From Apirhabdus apintestini (GTDB taxonomy: Bacteria > Pseudomonadota > Gammaproteobacteria > Enterobacterales > Enterobacteriaceae), in contig CP138906.1 in the NCBI GenBank assembly GCA_033977085.1, forward strand, positions 1,240,001 to 1,304,000: a stretch of DNA of 64,000 nucleotides, written 5' to 3'. Both the position numbers and the translations under genes were made by a program. Position 1 is the stretch's first letter, and every line of letters begins with the position of its first letter. Shown here in pieces: positions 55,807-64,000 of the stretch. The notes beneath the pieces are model-generated. The model was not told the DNA's origin. It did not search any database and was given only the letters and a program-made list of their open reading frames with translations.

Positions 55807-56767
55807 ATTACTTTTTTCTATGGAATTACAATAAACTTCCCTTCGTATATTCTATAATGAAGGAAAATGAGAAGAATATTCTGATTATTAATATTCATGA
55901 TTGTCCAGAGATGGAGGCTACATTATCGGGATTGCAAGATCTTAGTCGAATACATAAAATATATTTTATAAAGAATAATTTTCAAGAGTGTTTATTTAAT
56001 ATTTTCTACCGAGTTTTTATTTATCCATTTAAGATAAAAAAAAATAAATTTTTATCTGGATGGCTTTGTTGATTTCTATCCTATATATTTGGCAAATATT
56101 GGAACACCTGATCAAGTATATTTCTATGAAGAAGGTGAAAGTATCTACCAGGATAATGTTCTCTTCGTAAAGGAGAAGAATGGACTCAAAAGTAAGTTAG
56201 GTGATGTGGTTAAGAAACTTCTGTTCATAAAAAAATTCTATTTATGGTATTTCGGTCTTTTATGTTAGAGATAAAATTCGATTATTAAACGCTATTGAAA
56301 ATAAGATGAGTTCTGGTTTTAGTTTTTTAATTGAAGAAGTCGATGATGTTGAATATATAAAGAACATGCCTATTTCGGATAAAAACGTTATTGAAAAGGT
56401 TTTCTTTGTTGACCAGTGTTTTGAAGTTTTTAAATCGCAATCGAAAACCCAAAAGAAGAGAGCGATTATATTAACTCAACCTACTTATTTGTATGGCTTG
56501 CACTCCAAAGATGAAATTGCGGGTATTTTTAACTGCTATATTAGAAATCTTATAAATGAAAATTACGATGTTTTTTTAAAATTGCATCCTAGTGAAAAGG
56601 AAGATTTATATTTATTAAATAATGTTAAAAGAATTAACGGTCGTTTCCCATTTGAATTTTTGGCTATTTTTAATGTTATTTTTGACTTAGGAGTAACTTA
56701 TAACTCTACTGCAATTAAATCCAGTCTAATTAGAGATAAGTTACTTATACAAGATCTTAGTTGTTAG
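55803..56767 (+). CDS. Putative sialyltransferase-like glycosyltransferase
   Basis: About 321 residues, starting MNYFFLWNYNKLPFVYSIMK with an ATG overlapping the wzy stop. The C-terminal half has FLKLHPSEKEDLYLL, an HP motif, and LGVTYNSTAIKSSLI, an S/T motif, plus RAIILTQPTYLYGLHSKDEI. HP and S/T motifs are the CMP-Neu5Ac-binding signatures shared by bacterial sialyltransferase families (GT38, GT52, GT80). With neuDBAC in the same operon, transfer of sialic acid is a reasonable inference, for example a WbwA-like role. Frameshifts near 56063 and 56253 (T runs) divide it into three pieces. The family assignment needs a profile search; another GT role is possible. Confidence 0.6.
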
Positions 56768-56831
56768 CTAAATATAATTATATTAATGATTAATTATATT
56801 TTCGAAATACGAACATTTATAAGGCACGATT

Positions 56832-57551
56832 TTGATACCGAAGAAAATTCATTATTGTTGGTTTGGACGTGGCCCTATGCCAGAACTAGCCATAGATTGC
56901 ATTAATTCATGGAAAAAGATACATCCTGATTTTGAGTTTGTTTTATGGTATGAGGATAGTTTTGATATCACCAGTAATCAATATGTAAAAGAAGCTTATG
57001 ACCTAAAGAAATTTGCCTTTGTTACTGATTATGTAAGGTTATATGCTTTATATCATCATGGGGGAGTTTATATGGACACTGATGTGGAATTATTAAAACC
57101 CTTGGATAAATTTCTTGAACATGATGCTTTCACTGGATGTGAAGATGATTTGATGTGTGTGACAGGAACTATGGCTTCTAGACCGAGGCATCCATGGGTT
57201 GAGCAACTACTCTCACAGTATAGCAAAAGGAAATTTATTCTACCTGATGGAAGCTTTGATAAAACACCAAATACTCAGGTAATTACTGACCTTACTATTA
57301 GTGAATATGGTTGGCGTCCTGAGAATAGTTATCAAAAACTGAAAGAGGGATTACACATCTATCCCTTTGAATATTTTTGTGCGAAACAATGGCGTACCGG
57401 TAAAATTATTATTACCTCTGAAACCCATACTATTCATCATTTCTCTGCATCATGGCATTCTGGGAAGGATAAACTAAAGCATAAAATAAGTCTTATTGTT
57501 GGCTCACGCGCAACCTATTTTATGAAAAACATCTTAAAAAAGGTTAAGTGA
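56832..57551 (+). CDS. Family-32-type glycosyltransferase (DXD-containing)
   Basis: Intact, 239 residues. The N-terminus IPKKIHYCWFGRGPMPELAI and the metal-binding motif in LYALYHHGGVYMDTDVELLK (D-T-D) are signatures of the Gly_transf_sug / GT32 glycosyltransferases found in many O-antigen and capsule loci. It starts at TTG (56832), seven bases after AAGGCA; relatives commonly start at exactly this MIPKKIHYCWFG position. Cytoplasmic, acting on the lipid-linked O-unit. The sugar transferred cannot be read; galactose is a guess from comparable sialylated O-units. Confidence 0.82.
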   Translation: MIPKKIHYCWFGRGPMPELAIDCINSWKKIHPDFEFVLWYEDSFDITSNQYVKEAYDLKKFAFVTDYVRLYALYHHGGVYMDTDVELLKPLDKFLEHDAFTGCEDDLMCVTGTMASRPRHPWVEQLLSQYSKRKFILPDGSFDKTPNTQVITDLTISEYGWRPENSYQKLKEGLHIYPFEYFCAKQWRTGKIIITSETHTIHHFSASWHSGKDKLKHKISLIVGSRATYFMKNILKKVK

Positions 57552-57699
57552 CTTAGCATGTTCATGAATTTTATATAAAGAAATATAACTTAGGGTTGAA
57601 CCATCTTAAGTTATTTAAATGAAGATATTCATAATGTGAATGTTACTATGATTTGAAGATTAGTTGCTTTAGTACAAATATATATTTGGAATGTAATGA

Positions 57700-58504
57700 A
57701 TGAAATTTACTGTATTGCTCTCCTTATATTCTAAGGAACGAGCTTGAGTATTTAATAGCATGCCTAGACAGTATCAAAAATAATACTACCCCCTGATCAG
57801 GTACTTATTATTTATGATGGTCCTATAGGAAAAAATCTAGAAGAAGTTGTTGATATGTATCGTGATTGTTTATCAATTGATACTGTTTCACTATCTCAAA
57901 ATATTGGTTTAGGTAAAGCCCTTAATCATGGTATTGATTTCTGTAGAAATGAAATTATTTTAAGAATGGATACCGATGATGTATGTGTAAATGATCGCTT
58001 CGAAAAGCAAATAAATTTTCTGGAAAGGAATCCAGCGATAGCTTTATTGGGTGGTGCTATCGATGAGTATGATGAAAAAATGATATGCCCTAAAGGAGTT
58101 CGGTTTTAAGTTTCTGAACATGAACAGATACGGCTATACTGCAAAAAAGAAATCCCTTTAATCATATGACTATAGCTTTTAGGAAGTCTGTCATTACAAA
58201 AGTGGGTGGGTATCATCATCATTATGCAATGGAAGATTATAATCTATGGCTGCGGGTTATTTCTGCAGGATATGAAACTCATAATATGGAGGATATACTA
58301 GTACATGTAAGAGCCGGTGGTAATATGCTTTCCCGGCGGAGAGGTATAGCATATATCAAGAGTGAAATTCAGTTGGCAAAATTAAAATATAAATTAAAAA
58401 TAGATAATATTGTCGGTATTGTTTCTTGTACTCTGCTTCGCTCCTTGCCTCGATTACTTCCCGTAAGTTTATTATCCATTATCTATAAAAGATTTAGAAA
58501 ATAA
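57700..58504 (+). CDS. Family-2 glycosyltransferase (AmsE-like)
   Basis: GT2 transferase of about 268 residues. Begins MKFTVLLSLYSKERA, then after correction EYLIACLDSIKNNT and PDQVLIIYDGPIGKNLEEVV. Sugar-nucleotide motif IILRMDTDDVCVNDRFEKQI, and a later YAMEDYNLWLRVISAGYETH carries the ED-Y-x-LW-R acceptor-site pattern. At least three indels: near 57747 (GCTTGAG), 57793 (C run) and 58107. Last gene of the O-antigen block before gnd. A 148-bp AT-rich gap precedes it. Confidence 0.8.
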
Positions 58505-58702
58505 TCGCCCTCATTTTTCTAAATTAGATATTATTAAATAATATGAAAAATATGGCTTTTTAGAGCCTAATAATCTTATAGATAATCTTTAGTATTAACT
58601 ATAGCCAATAAAAATGGTTGTTAAACTGACCAGGTCGATTAATATCTTAACTTCATTAAAGCCGCGTATATGACGCGGTCACCAATCTGACAGGAGTATC
58701 TC

Positions 58703-60112
58703 ATGTCCAAACAGCAAATCGGCGTCGTTGGTATGGCTGTCATGGGGCGCAATCTTGCGCTAAATATTGAAAGCCGTGGCTATACCGTCTCCATTTTCAA
58801 CCGCTCGCGTGAAAAAACTGATGAAGTGGTTGCTGAAAATTCCGGTAAAAAGCTGGTTCCATACTACTCGGTGCAGGAGTTTGTCGAATCACTGGAGAAG
58901 CCGCGTCGCATTTTGTTGATGGTAAAGGCGGGAGAAGGAACCGATAAGACCATCGCATCCTTGAAGCCTTACCTTGAAAAAGGCGACATCCTGATTGATG
59001 GTGGCAATACCTTCTTCCAGGATACGATCCGCCGCAATCGGGAACTTTCAGAAGAAGGATTTAACTTTATCGGTACTGGCGTTTCTGGCGGGGAAGAAGG
59101 CGCGCTAAAAGGCCCCTCTATCATGCCCGGTGGGCAGCAGCATGCCTATGAGTTGGTTGCGCCTATCCTGAAACAAATTGCCGCCGTTGCTGAGGACGGG
59201 GAGCCCTGTGTGACATATATAGGCCCCGATGGCGCGGGTCATTATGTAAAAATGGTGCACAATGGTATCGAATATGGGGACATGCAGCTTATTGCTGAAG
59301 CCTATGCTTTATTAAAAGGCGGCCTGAACCTATCGAATCAGGAATTAGCTCAAACGTTTACAGAATGGAATAATGGCGAGTTAAGCAGTTATTTGATTGA
59401 TATCACTAAAGATATCTTTACCAAGAAAGATGAATCAGGCAATTATCTGGTTGACGTGATCCTTGATGAGGCTGCCAATAAAGGCACCGGAAAATGGACC
59501 AGCCAGAGCGCGTTGGATCTTGGTGAGCCGCTTTCACTCATTACCGAGTCGGTATTTGCCCGCTATATTTCCTCCCTCAAAGCACAGCGTGTGGCTGCTT
59601 CAAAAGTATTATCTGGCCCGCGGCCGCAGTCGGCTGGTGATAAGGCTACCTTTATTGAGAAGGTGCGTAGGGCGCTGTATTTGGGCAAAATAGTTTCTTA
59701 CGCTCAAGGTTTTTCTCAGCTTCGGGCGGCCTCCGAGGAGTATCACTGGGATCTTAATTACGGTGAAATTGCAAAGATTTTCCGTGCCGGTTGTATCATT
59801 CGCGCGCAATTTTTACAAAAGATTACCGATGCTTATGCTGAAAACAAAGCTATCGCCAATCTGCTATTAGCACCTTATTTTAAAAATATCGCAGATGAAT
59901 ATCAGCAGGCTTTGCGAGATGTGGTTGCTTATGCAGTACAAAATGGGATACCTGCGCCGACCTTCTCAGCCGCAATTTCCTATTATGATAGTTATCGTTC
60001 AGCCGTGCTGCCGGCGAATCTTATCCAGGCTCAGCGAGATTATTTTGGCGCTCACACTTACAAGCGCACGGATAAAGACGGTGTCTTTCACACTGAATGG
60101 CTTGAAGGTTAA
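58703..60112 (+). CDS. gnd: 6-phosphogluconate dehydrogenase, decarboxylating
   Basis: Pentose phosphate pathway enzyme and conserved right border of O-antigen loci. Intact at 469 residues. NADP-binding QIGVVGMAVMGRNLALNIES, substrate loops GTGVSGGEEGALKGPSIMPG and KMVHNGIEYGDMQLIAEAY (catalytic Lys), C-terminal RAQRDYFGAHTYKRTDKDG. A strong ribosome site (ACAGGAGTATCTC) precedes the ATG. The upstream 200 nt contain a small GCCGCG/CGCGGT hairpin. Base composition returns here from very AT-rich towards the chromosomal mean. Confidence 0.97.
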   Translation: MSKQQIGVVGMAVMGRNLALNIESRGYTVSIFNRSREKTDEVVAENSGKKLVPYYSVQEFVESLEKPRRILLMVKAGEGTDKTIASLKPYLEKGDILIDGGNTFFQDTIRRNRELSEEGFNFIGTGVSGGEEGALKGPSIMPGGQQHAYELVAPILKQIAAVAEDGEPCVTYIGPDGAGHYVKMVHNGIEYGDMQLIAEAYALLKGGLNLSNQELAQTFTEWNNGELSSYLIDITKDIFTKKDESGNYLVDVILDEAANKGTGKWTSQSALDLGEPLSLITESVFARYISSLKAQRVAASKVLSGPRPQSAGDKATFIEKVRRALYLGKIVSYAQGFSQLRAASEEYHWDLNYGEIAKIFRAGCIIRAQFLQKITDAYAENKAIANLLLAPYFKNIADEYQQALRDVVAYAVQNGIPAPTFSAAISYYDSYRSAVLPANLIQAQRDYFGAHTYKRTDKDGVFHTEWLEG

Positions 60113-60144
60113 AAGCCTCCCATAGCATAAGTTAACCCTTTTTA

Positions 60145-60175
60145 AAACCAGCTGGTGAACGGCTGGTTTTTTTGT
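60145..60175 (+). terminator. Rho-independent terminator after gnd
   Basis: AAACCAGC / GCTGGTTT stem of 8 bp with a 9-nt loop followed by TTTTGTTTTTG, 33 nt after the gnd stop. Confidence 0.85.
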
Positions 60176-60260
60176 TTTTGGCTGTTGCTCATTGTGGGTT
60201 CTGTTACCATAACATTAGGTAGCTAAACAAAAATATTGATAGGGCATTAGTGGAAATTTT

Positions 60261-61325
60261 ATGAAAATAATGGTGACGGGCGGAGCCGGTTTCATTGGTT
60301 CGGCGGTAGTAAGAGAGCTGATTGAAAATAGCGATGCCGACGTTATGGTTATAGATAAACTTACTTACGCTGGCAACCTGGAATCATTACGGCCAGTATC
60401 TAATAATGCCCGCTTTCATTTTTCGCATACCGATATCTGTGATGATGCATCATTAACCAGTCTATTTGAGCGTTTTCAGCCGGATGTGGTTATGCATTTA
60501 GCAGCAGAAAGTCATGTTGATCGCTCAATCGATGGGCCCGATGCATTTATTAAAACTAATATTGTAGGAACCTATAGGCTGCTTGAAGCTTCTCGATCCT
60601 ATTGGTGCTCTTTACCAGTGGAACGCCGTGCGACGTTTCGTTTTCATCATATTTCAACGGATGAAGTGTATGGCGATCTGGAACATGATTCAGACTTCTT
60701 TCGAGAAGATACGCCTTATGCACCTAGCAGCCCTTATTCTGCATCTAAGGCTTCCAGCGATCACCTGGTGCGAGCCTGGATGCGAACCTACGGTTTACCA
60801 ACAATTGTGACAAATTGTTCAAATAACTATGGGCCTTATCATTTTCCGGAAAAATTGATTCCACTGACGATTATTAATGCGCTGGCTGGAAAAACGCTTC
60901 CCATATACGGAGACGGCAGTCAGATCCGAGATTGGCTTTATGTTGAGGATCATGCAAGGGCGCTTTGTTTAGTGGCCAGACAGGGGAAACCGGGCGAAAC
61001 TTATAATATCGGCGGCCATAACGAGCGTAAAAATAGAGATGTTGTAAAAACTATTTGTGACTTATTGGATGAGTTGAATCCGTTAAGGCCAGGCGATATC
61101 AGGCATTACAGCGAATTAATTTCTTTCGTCACAGATAGACCTGGTCATGACAGACGCTATGCGATCGATGCTTCTAAGATTGCCAGCGAATTGGGTTGGG
61201 TGCCTTTAGAGACTTTTGAATCTGGTATCCGCAAGACCGTTATTTGGTATCTTAATAATCAGGGATGGTGGAAACATATCATGGATGGGTCATACACAGG
61301 GCAACGTTTGGGGTTAAAAAACTGA
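60261..61325 (+). CDS. rmlB: dTDP-glucose 4,6-dehydratase (RmlB)
   Basis: Second step of dTDP-deoxysugar synthesis, giving dTDP-4-keto-6-deoxyglucose. Intact at 354 residues. NAD motif MVTGGAGFIGSAVVRELIEN, catalytic HHISTDEVYGDL and YSASKASSDHLVRAWMRTYG. It lies between gnd and wzzB, where E. coli has ugd. The partners rmlC and rmlD for rhamnose are not present, so either the product feeds another dTDP-sugar or the gene pair is a remnant or duplicate of the enterobacterial common antigen genes rffG/rffH. Confidence 0.93.
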   Translation: MKIMVTGGAGFIGSAVVRELIENSDADVMVIDKLTYAGNLESLRPVSNNARFHFSHTDICDDASLTSLFERFQPDVVMHLAAESHVDRSIDGPDAFIKTNIVGTYRLLEASRSYWCSLPVERRATFRFHHISTDEVYGDLEHDSDFFREDTPYAPSSPYSASKASSDHLVRAWMRTYGLPTIVTNCSNNYGPYHFPEKLIPLTIINALAGKTLPIYGDGSQIRDWLYVEDHARALCLVARQGKPGETYNIGGHNERKNRDVVKTICDLLDELNPLRPGDIRHYSELISFVTDRPGHDRRYAIDASKIASELGWVPLETFESGIRKTVIWYLNNQGWWKHIMDGSYTGQRLGLKN

Positions 61326-61327
61326 CG

Positions 61328-62216
61328 ATGGGCAATGTAACAATGAAAGGGATTGTGTTGGCAGGCGGATCGGGCACTCGGCTATATCCCACTACGCGCG
61401 GCGTATCGAAACAGTTATTGCCCATTTATGATAAGCCAATGATTTATTATCCCCTTTCTGTCCTAATGCTGGCAGGTATTCGGGATATTTTAATTATCAC
61501 TACGCCCGATGATTTAAGCGCTTTTCAGCGATTATTAGGTGATGGCACCCAATTTGGCATTCGTATAACCTGGAAAGTGCAACCAAGGCCTGAAGGGCTA
61601 GCGCAGGCTTTTATTATCGGCGAGGAGTTTATCGGTGGCGAACCTTGTGCTCTGGTTCTGGGCGATAATATTTTCTTTGGCCACGGCTTTGGGCATAGGG
61701 TTGAAAAGGTGGCTCAAAAGGCAAAAGGCGCAACTGTTTTTGGATATCAGGTCACGGACCCTGAGCGTTTTGGTGTAATTGAGTTTAATGACGATTATCA
61801 GGCGATATCATTAGAAGAAAAGCCGTTAAATCCCAAGTCCAATTGGGCGGTAACAGGGCTTTACTTTTATGATGAGCGAATAACTGATTTTGCTCGCCAG
61901 GTTAAGCCTTCTGCGAGAGGTGAGCTTGAAATTACTTCAATTAATCAAATGTATCTGGAAGATGCCTCGCTGAGCGTTGGCTCTTTGGGCGGGGATTTGC
62001 ATGGCTTGATACCGGAACCTGGGATAGCATGACAGAGGCATCTCAGTTTGTGCATACGATTGAAAAAGACAGGGTCTCAAAATTGCCTGTCTTGAAGAGA
62101 TCGCCTGGCGTAAAGGATGGATCTCTACCGAACGATTAATGCATGAAGCAGCGCTGCTTGGGAAGACGGAATATGGCAATTATCTTACTTATCTTCTCCA
62201 AGATTATAGCAGGTAA
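61328..62216 (+). CDS. rmlA: Glucose-1-phosphate thymidylyltransferase (RmlA)
   Basis: Makes dTDP-glucose, the substrate of the adjacent RmlB. Signature MKGIVLAGGSGTRLYPTTRG, KQLLPIYDKPMIYYPLSVLM, ALVLGDNIFFGHGFG and EEKPLNPKSNWAVTGLYFYD. Two indels near 62001 (GGGFAWLDTGTWDSM) and 62068 (A run, EKRQGLKIACLEEIAW) shift the C-terminal part. Corrected it ends YLTYLLQDYSR at 62216, about 296 residues from the ATG at 61328 (291 if the second ATG at 61343 is used). It follows rmlB by 2 nt. Confidence 0.92.
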
Positions 62217-62368
62217 CCGCTTAATTTTTATGCCCTGAATATGCTCAGTTTGCTGATTTTTAGCTTTTTCTTAACGAGGATGCTTACCGCTCTGACCCAC
62301 TCTATGTAATACTAGGGGCTTTACTTTTGGTGTGATGTATCGCCTTTTAATAATTTTATAGGGTTACT

Positions 62369-63364
62369 ATGAGTCCAGATACTTATTCCGCAGACCATTC
62401 TCGCACCTCAGCGGAGAATGTCGATCTGCTGGATATTGTGATGCAATTGTGGCGGGCAAAAGGCACTGTGTGCATTTTTATTGTGGTGTGTATTCTGCTG
62501 GCGGTGGCCTATTTATTTGTCGTGCAAGAAAAGTGGACCTCCACGGCGGTGGTAACGATGCCGGATGCCGGGCAGGTTGCAAATTATAACAACTCGATGA
62601 GCATTATTTACGCGCAGAATCGCGCAAGCGCTCCCAGCGTGACGGATATTCAGAATCGTTTTTTCGGGCGTTTTAATTCACTGATGTCTGCGCTATCCGA
62701 AGAACTGGACAACCAACAAGAACCAGAAAAATTAACCATTGAACCCGCAGTAAAAGGGCAATCAATGCCGCTTAAAATCAGCTATGTAGGGGCGAGTGGT
62801 CCTGAGGCGCGTAAAACCCTCACTGCCTATATGGCGAAGATTAATCAGCGCGTGATTGAAGAGATGAACAAAGACACGGTCATCAACATCAACGCCACAA
62901 TGAAAGACCTGAAAAGTTCGCTCGATACGCAGATGATGGTGGCGAAAGAGCAGCGTAAGCAGCGCCTTGAGGTGTTAAATCAGGCGTTAAAAATAGCAAA
63001 GCAGAGTAATATACAGAATACGCTAGTTCAGCAGGCGGAAACACTTTCTGAAGACACGCTATTTGCGCTGGGGAGTAACGCCCTGGAAGCGACAATTGAA
63101 AATGAGTCAACGCGTCCGCTGCCGTTAAAAGATCAGTACTATAACACTTTGCAGTCCTATATGGCCGTTAAAGCGCTGGCGAAGAAACCAGATACCGTCG
63201 CCTCTTATCACTATGTCATGAAACCCAGCCTTCCTATTCGACGCGATAGTCCGAAGCGCGGGCTAACCTTGATTTTATCGGTGTTAGTGGGCGGAATGCT
63301 CGGCGCCGGGTTTGTGCTGGCGCGTAATGCGCTGCGAAACTATAAATCGGAAGCGGCGCGGTAA
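62369..63364 (+). CDS. wzzB: WzzB, O-antigen chain-length determinant
   Basis: Intact 331-residue polysaccharide co-polymerase. N-terminal NVDLLDIVMQLWRAKGTVCI leads into the first membrane helix; a large periplasmic coiled-coil domain follows, with EPEKLTIEPAVKGQSMPLKI. The C-terminal Pro-rich MKPSLPIRRDSPKRG precedes the second helix and RNALRNYKSEAAR. It sets the modal length of O-antigen chains with Wzy. In E. coli it lies between ugd and hisIE; here ugd is absent and an IS21 copy follows. Confidence 0.95.
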   Translation: MSPDTYSADHSRTSAENVDLLDIVMQLWRAKGTVCIFIVVCILLAVAYLFVVQEKWTSTAVVTMPDAGQVANYNNSMSIIYAQNRASAPSVTDIQNRFFGRFNSLMSALSEELDNQQEPEKLTIEPAVKGQSMPLKISYVGASGPEARKTLTAYMAKINQRVIEEMNKDTVININATMKDLKSSLDTQMMVAKEQRKQRLEVLNQALKIAKQSNIQNTLVQQAETLSEDTLFALGSNALEATIENESTRPLPLKDQYYNTLQSYMAVKALAKKPDTVASYHYVMKPSLPIRRDSPKRGLTLILSVLVGGMLGAGFVLARNALRNYKSEAAR

Positions 63365-63407
63365 AAGTAGCGCTTGTAATTGTGATTCAGGCCCGAATGC
63401 CTGAGTG

Positions 63408-63440
63408 AAAAAGCCACTTGCTGTGATAAGTGGCTTTTTT
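63408..63440 (+). terminator. Rho-independent terminator after wzzB
   Basis: A 12-bp stem, AAAAAGCCACTT / AAGTGGCTTTTT, with an 8-nt loop and a T tract, 44 nt after the wzzB stop. The symmetric A and T tracts suggest it may work in both directions. Confidence 0.85.
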
Positions 63441-63569
63441 ACCTGCTAAAAACCACCTCTTATGGGCGTGGTTATCGACCTGGTCTCGTTCCGCCTGTAA
63501 AAACCTGCCCATGCAAAAACCTTTTCGTTGTGCAACTGATAAAGCATTAACCCTGAGCAGGTTTCAAAG

Positions 63570-64000
63570 TGTCAACAACGGGTAAAAAGTGATCCACTTA
63601 CCGTCACCACCAACGGTCTAATATTGATCCACCTTGCTTACTCAGGATTAGCTTCCGCTATAACCCCGGCCTTTCGTTTCTGCTTCAGTCGATAGCTCTC
63701 TCCTTTTATCTGGACTACGTGTGAGTGATGTAAGATCCGGTCCAGCATTGCCGATGTCAGGGCTGCATCACCCGCGAACGTCTGGTCCCACTGCCCGAAC
63801 GGCAGGTTAGAGGTCAGGATCATCGCGCTCTTTTCGTAACGTTTGGCAATGACCTGGAAGAACAGCTTTGCCTCTTCCTGGCTGAACGGCAGATAGCCTA
63901 TTTCGTCGATGATGAGCAGTTTGGGGGCCATGACACCGCGATTGAGTGTCGTTTTGTAACGCCCCTGACGCTGGGAAGTCGACGAGCTGTAACAGCAGGT
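63570..64000 (-). mobile_element. Second IS21-family (IS100-like) copy, cut by the window edge
   Basis: From TGTCAACAACGGG at 63570 it is base-for-base identical to the first copy (42729 onward) up to a one-base insertion at 63983-63989 (GTCGAC-G-AGCTG against GTCGAC-AGCTG). Same orientation as the first. The right end and target duplication lie outside the window. Confidence 0.95.
63638..64000 (-). CDS. istB: IstB, IS21-family helper ATPase (partial)
   Basis: C-terminal part only, with KLLIIDEIGYLPFSQEE (Walker B), AMILTSNLPFGQWDQTFAGD and the end KAGVIAEANPE identical to the first copy. The N-terminal part continues past the right edge. The extra base at 63984 would shift the frame upstream of GVMAPKLLIIDE. 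Confidence 0.92.
   Translation of the reverse strand, partial: TCCYSSSTSQRQGRYKTTLNRGVMAPKLLIIDEIGYLPFSQEEAKLFFQVIAKRYEKSAMILTSNLPFGQWDQTFAGDAALTSAMLDRILHHSHVVQIKGESYRLKQKRKAGVIAEANPE

Overview
This window is a chromosomal segment from a member of the Enterobacterales, most like the Escherichia/Salmonella/Enterobacter group. The evidence is gene order. It reads baeR-baeS-mdtD-mdtC-mdtB-mdtA (minus strand), yegD, alkA, udk, dcd, asmA, yegH, the complete colanic acid locus (wza to wcaM), gnu, galF, an O-antigen locus, gnd and wzzB. This is the E. coli K-12 order read in reverse. The genus cannot be fixed from sequence alone.

Layout. 1-11000: the envelope-stress two-component system BaeSR and the RND efflux pump MdtABC with MdtD. 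11300-19200: housekeeping genes (Hsp70-like YegD, AlkA glycosylase, uridine kinase, dCTP deaminase, AsmA, YegH) and a fragment of an IS3-family element. 19200-20490: a long AT-rich control region with an 18-copy octanucleotide repeat, a candidate RcsAB box and a JUMPstart/ops element. 20490-45420: colanic acid export, glycosyltransferase, acetyl- and pyruvyl-transferase and GDP-fucose/GDP-mannose genes. The last gene, wcaM, is split by a complete IS21-family (IS100-like) element with a 5-bp target duplication. 45630-47730: gnu and galF. 47880-58500: a strikingly AT-rich O-antigen locus headed by a second JUMPstart. It has a sialic acid pathway in the order neuD-neuB-neuA-neuC, then wzx, a 1.1-kb non-coding stretch, wzy and three glycosyltransferases, one with sialyltransferase-like motifs. 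58700-63360: gnd, rmlB, rmlA and wzzB, with no ugd and no rmlC/rmlD. 63570-64000: the start of a second IS21 copy in the same orientation as the first, so the two copies bracket the O-antigen locus as direct repeats.

How the genes work together. WcaJ starts the colanic acid unit, the Wca transferases extend and decorate it, WzxC flips it, WcaD polymerises it, and Wzc/Wzb/Wza control and export it. Gmd, Fcl, Gmm, ManB and ManC supply GDP sugars. In the O-antigen locus, NeuC makes ManNAc, NeuB condenses it to Neu5Ac, NeuA activates it as CMP-Neu5Ac and NeuD is the associated acetyltransferase. Gnu suggests GalNAc-PP-undecaprenol as the first sugar, and WzzB sets chain length.

Sequence quality dominates the reading. 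More than half of the genes carry single-base frameshifts, in essential, conserved and mobile genes alike. Almost all are one-base losses in homopolymer runs. A second class of one-base indels falls at (C/G)AGCT(C/G). The two IS21 copies differ by exactly such an indel. I therefore read the broken genes as probably intact in the organism and annotate them as single CDSs, giving frameshift positions. The only clear real disruption is the IS21 insertion in wcaM; the IS3 fragment is a genuine remnant. I found no CRISPR array, tRNA or rRNA. Apart from the indel pattern and the sialylated O-antigen locus, I see no convincing undescribed system.
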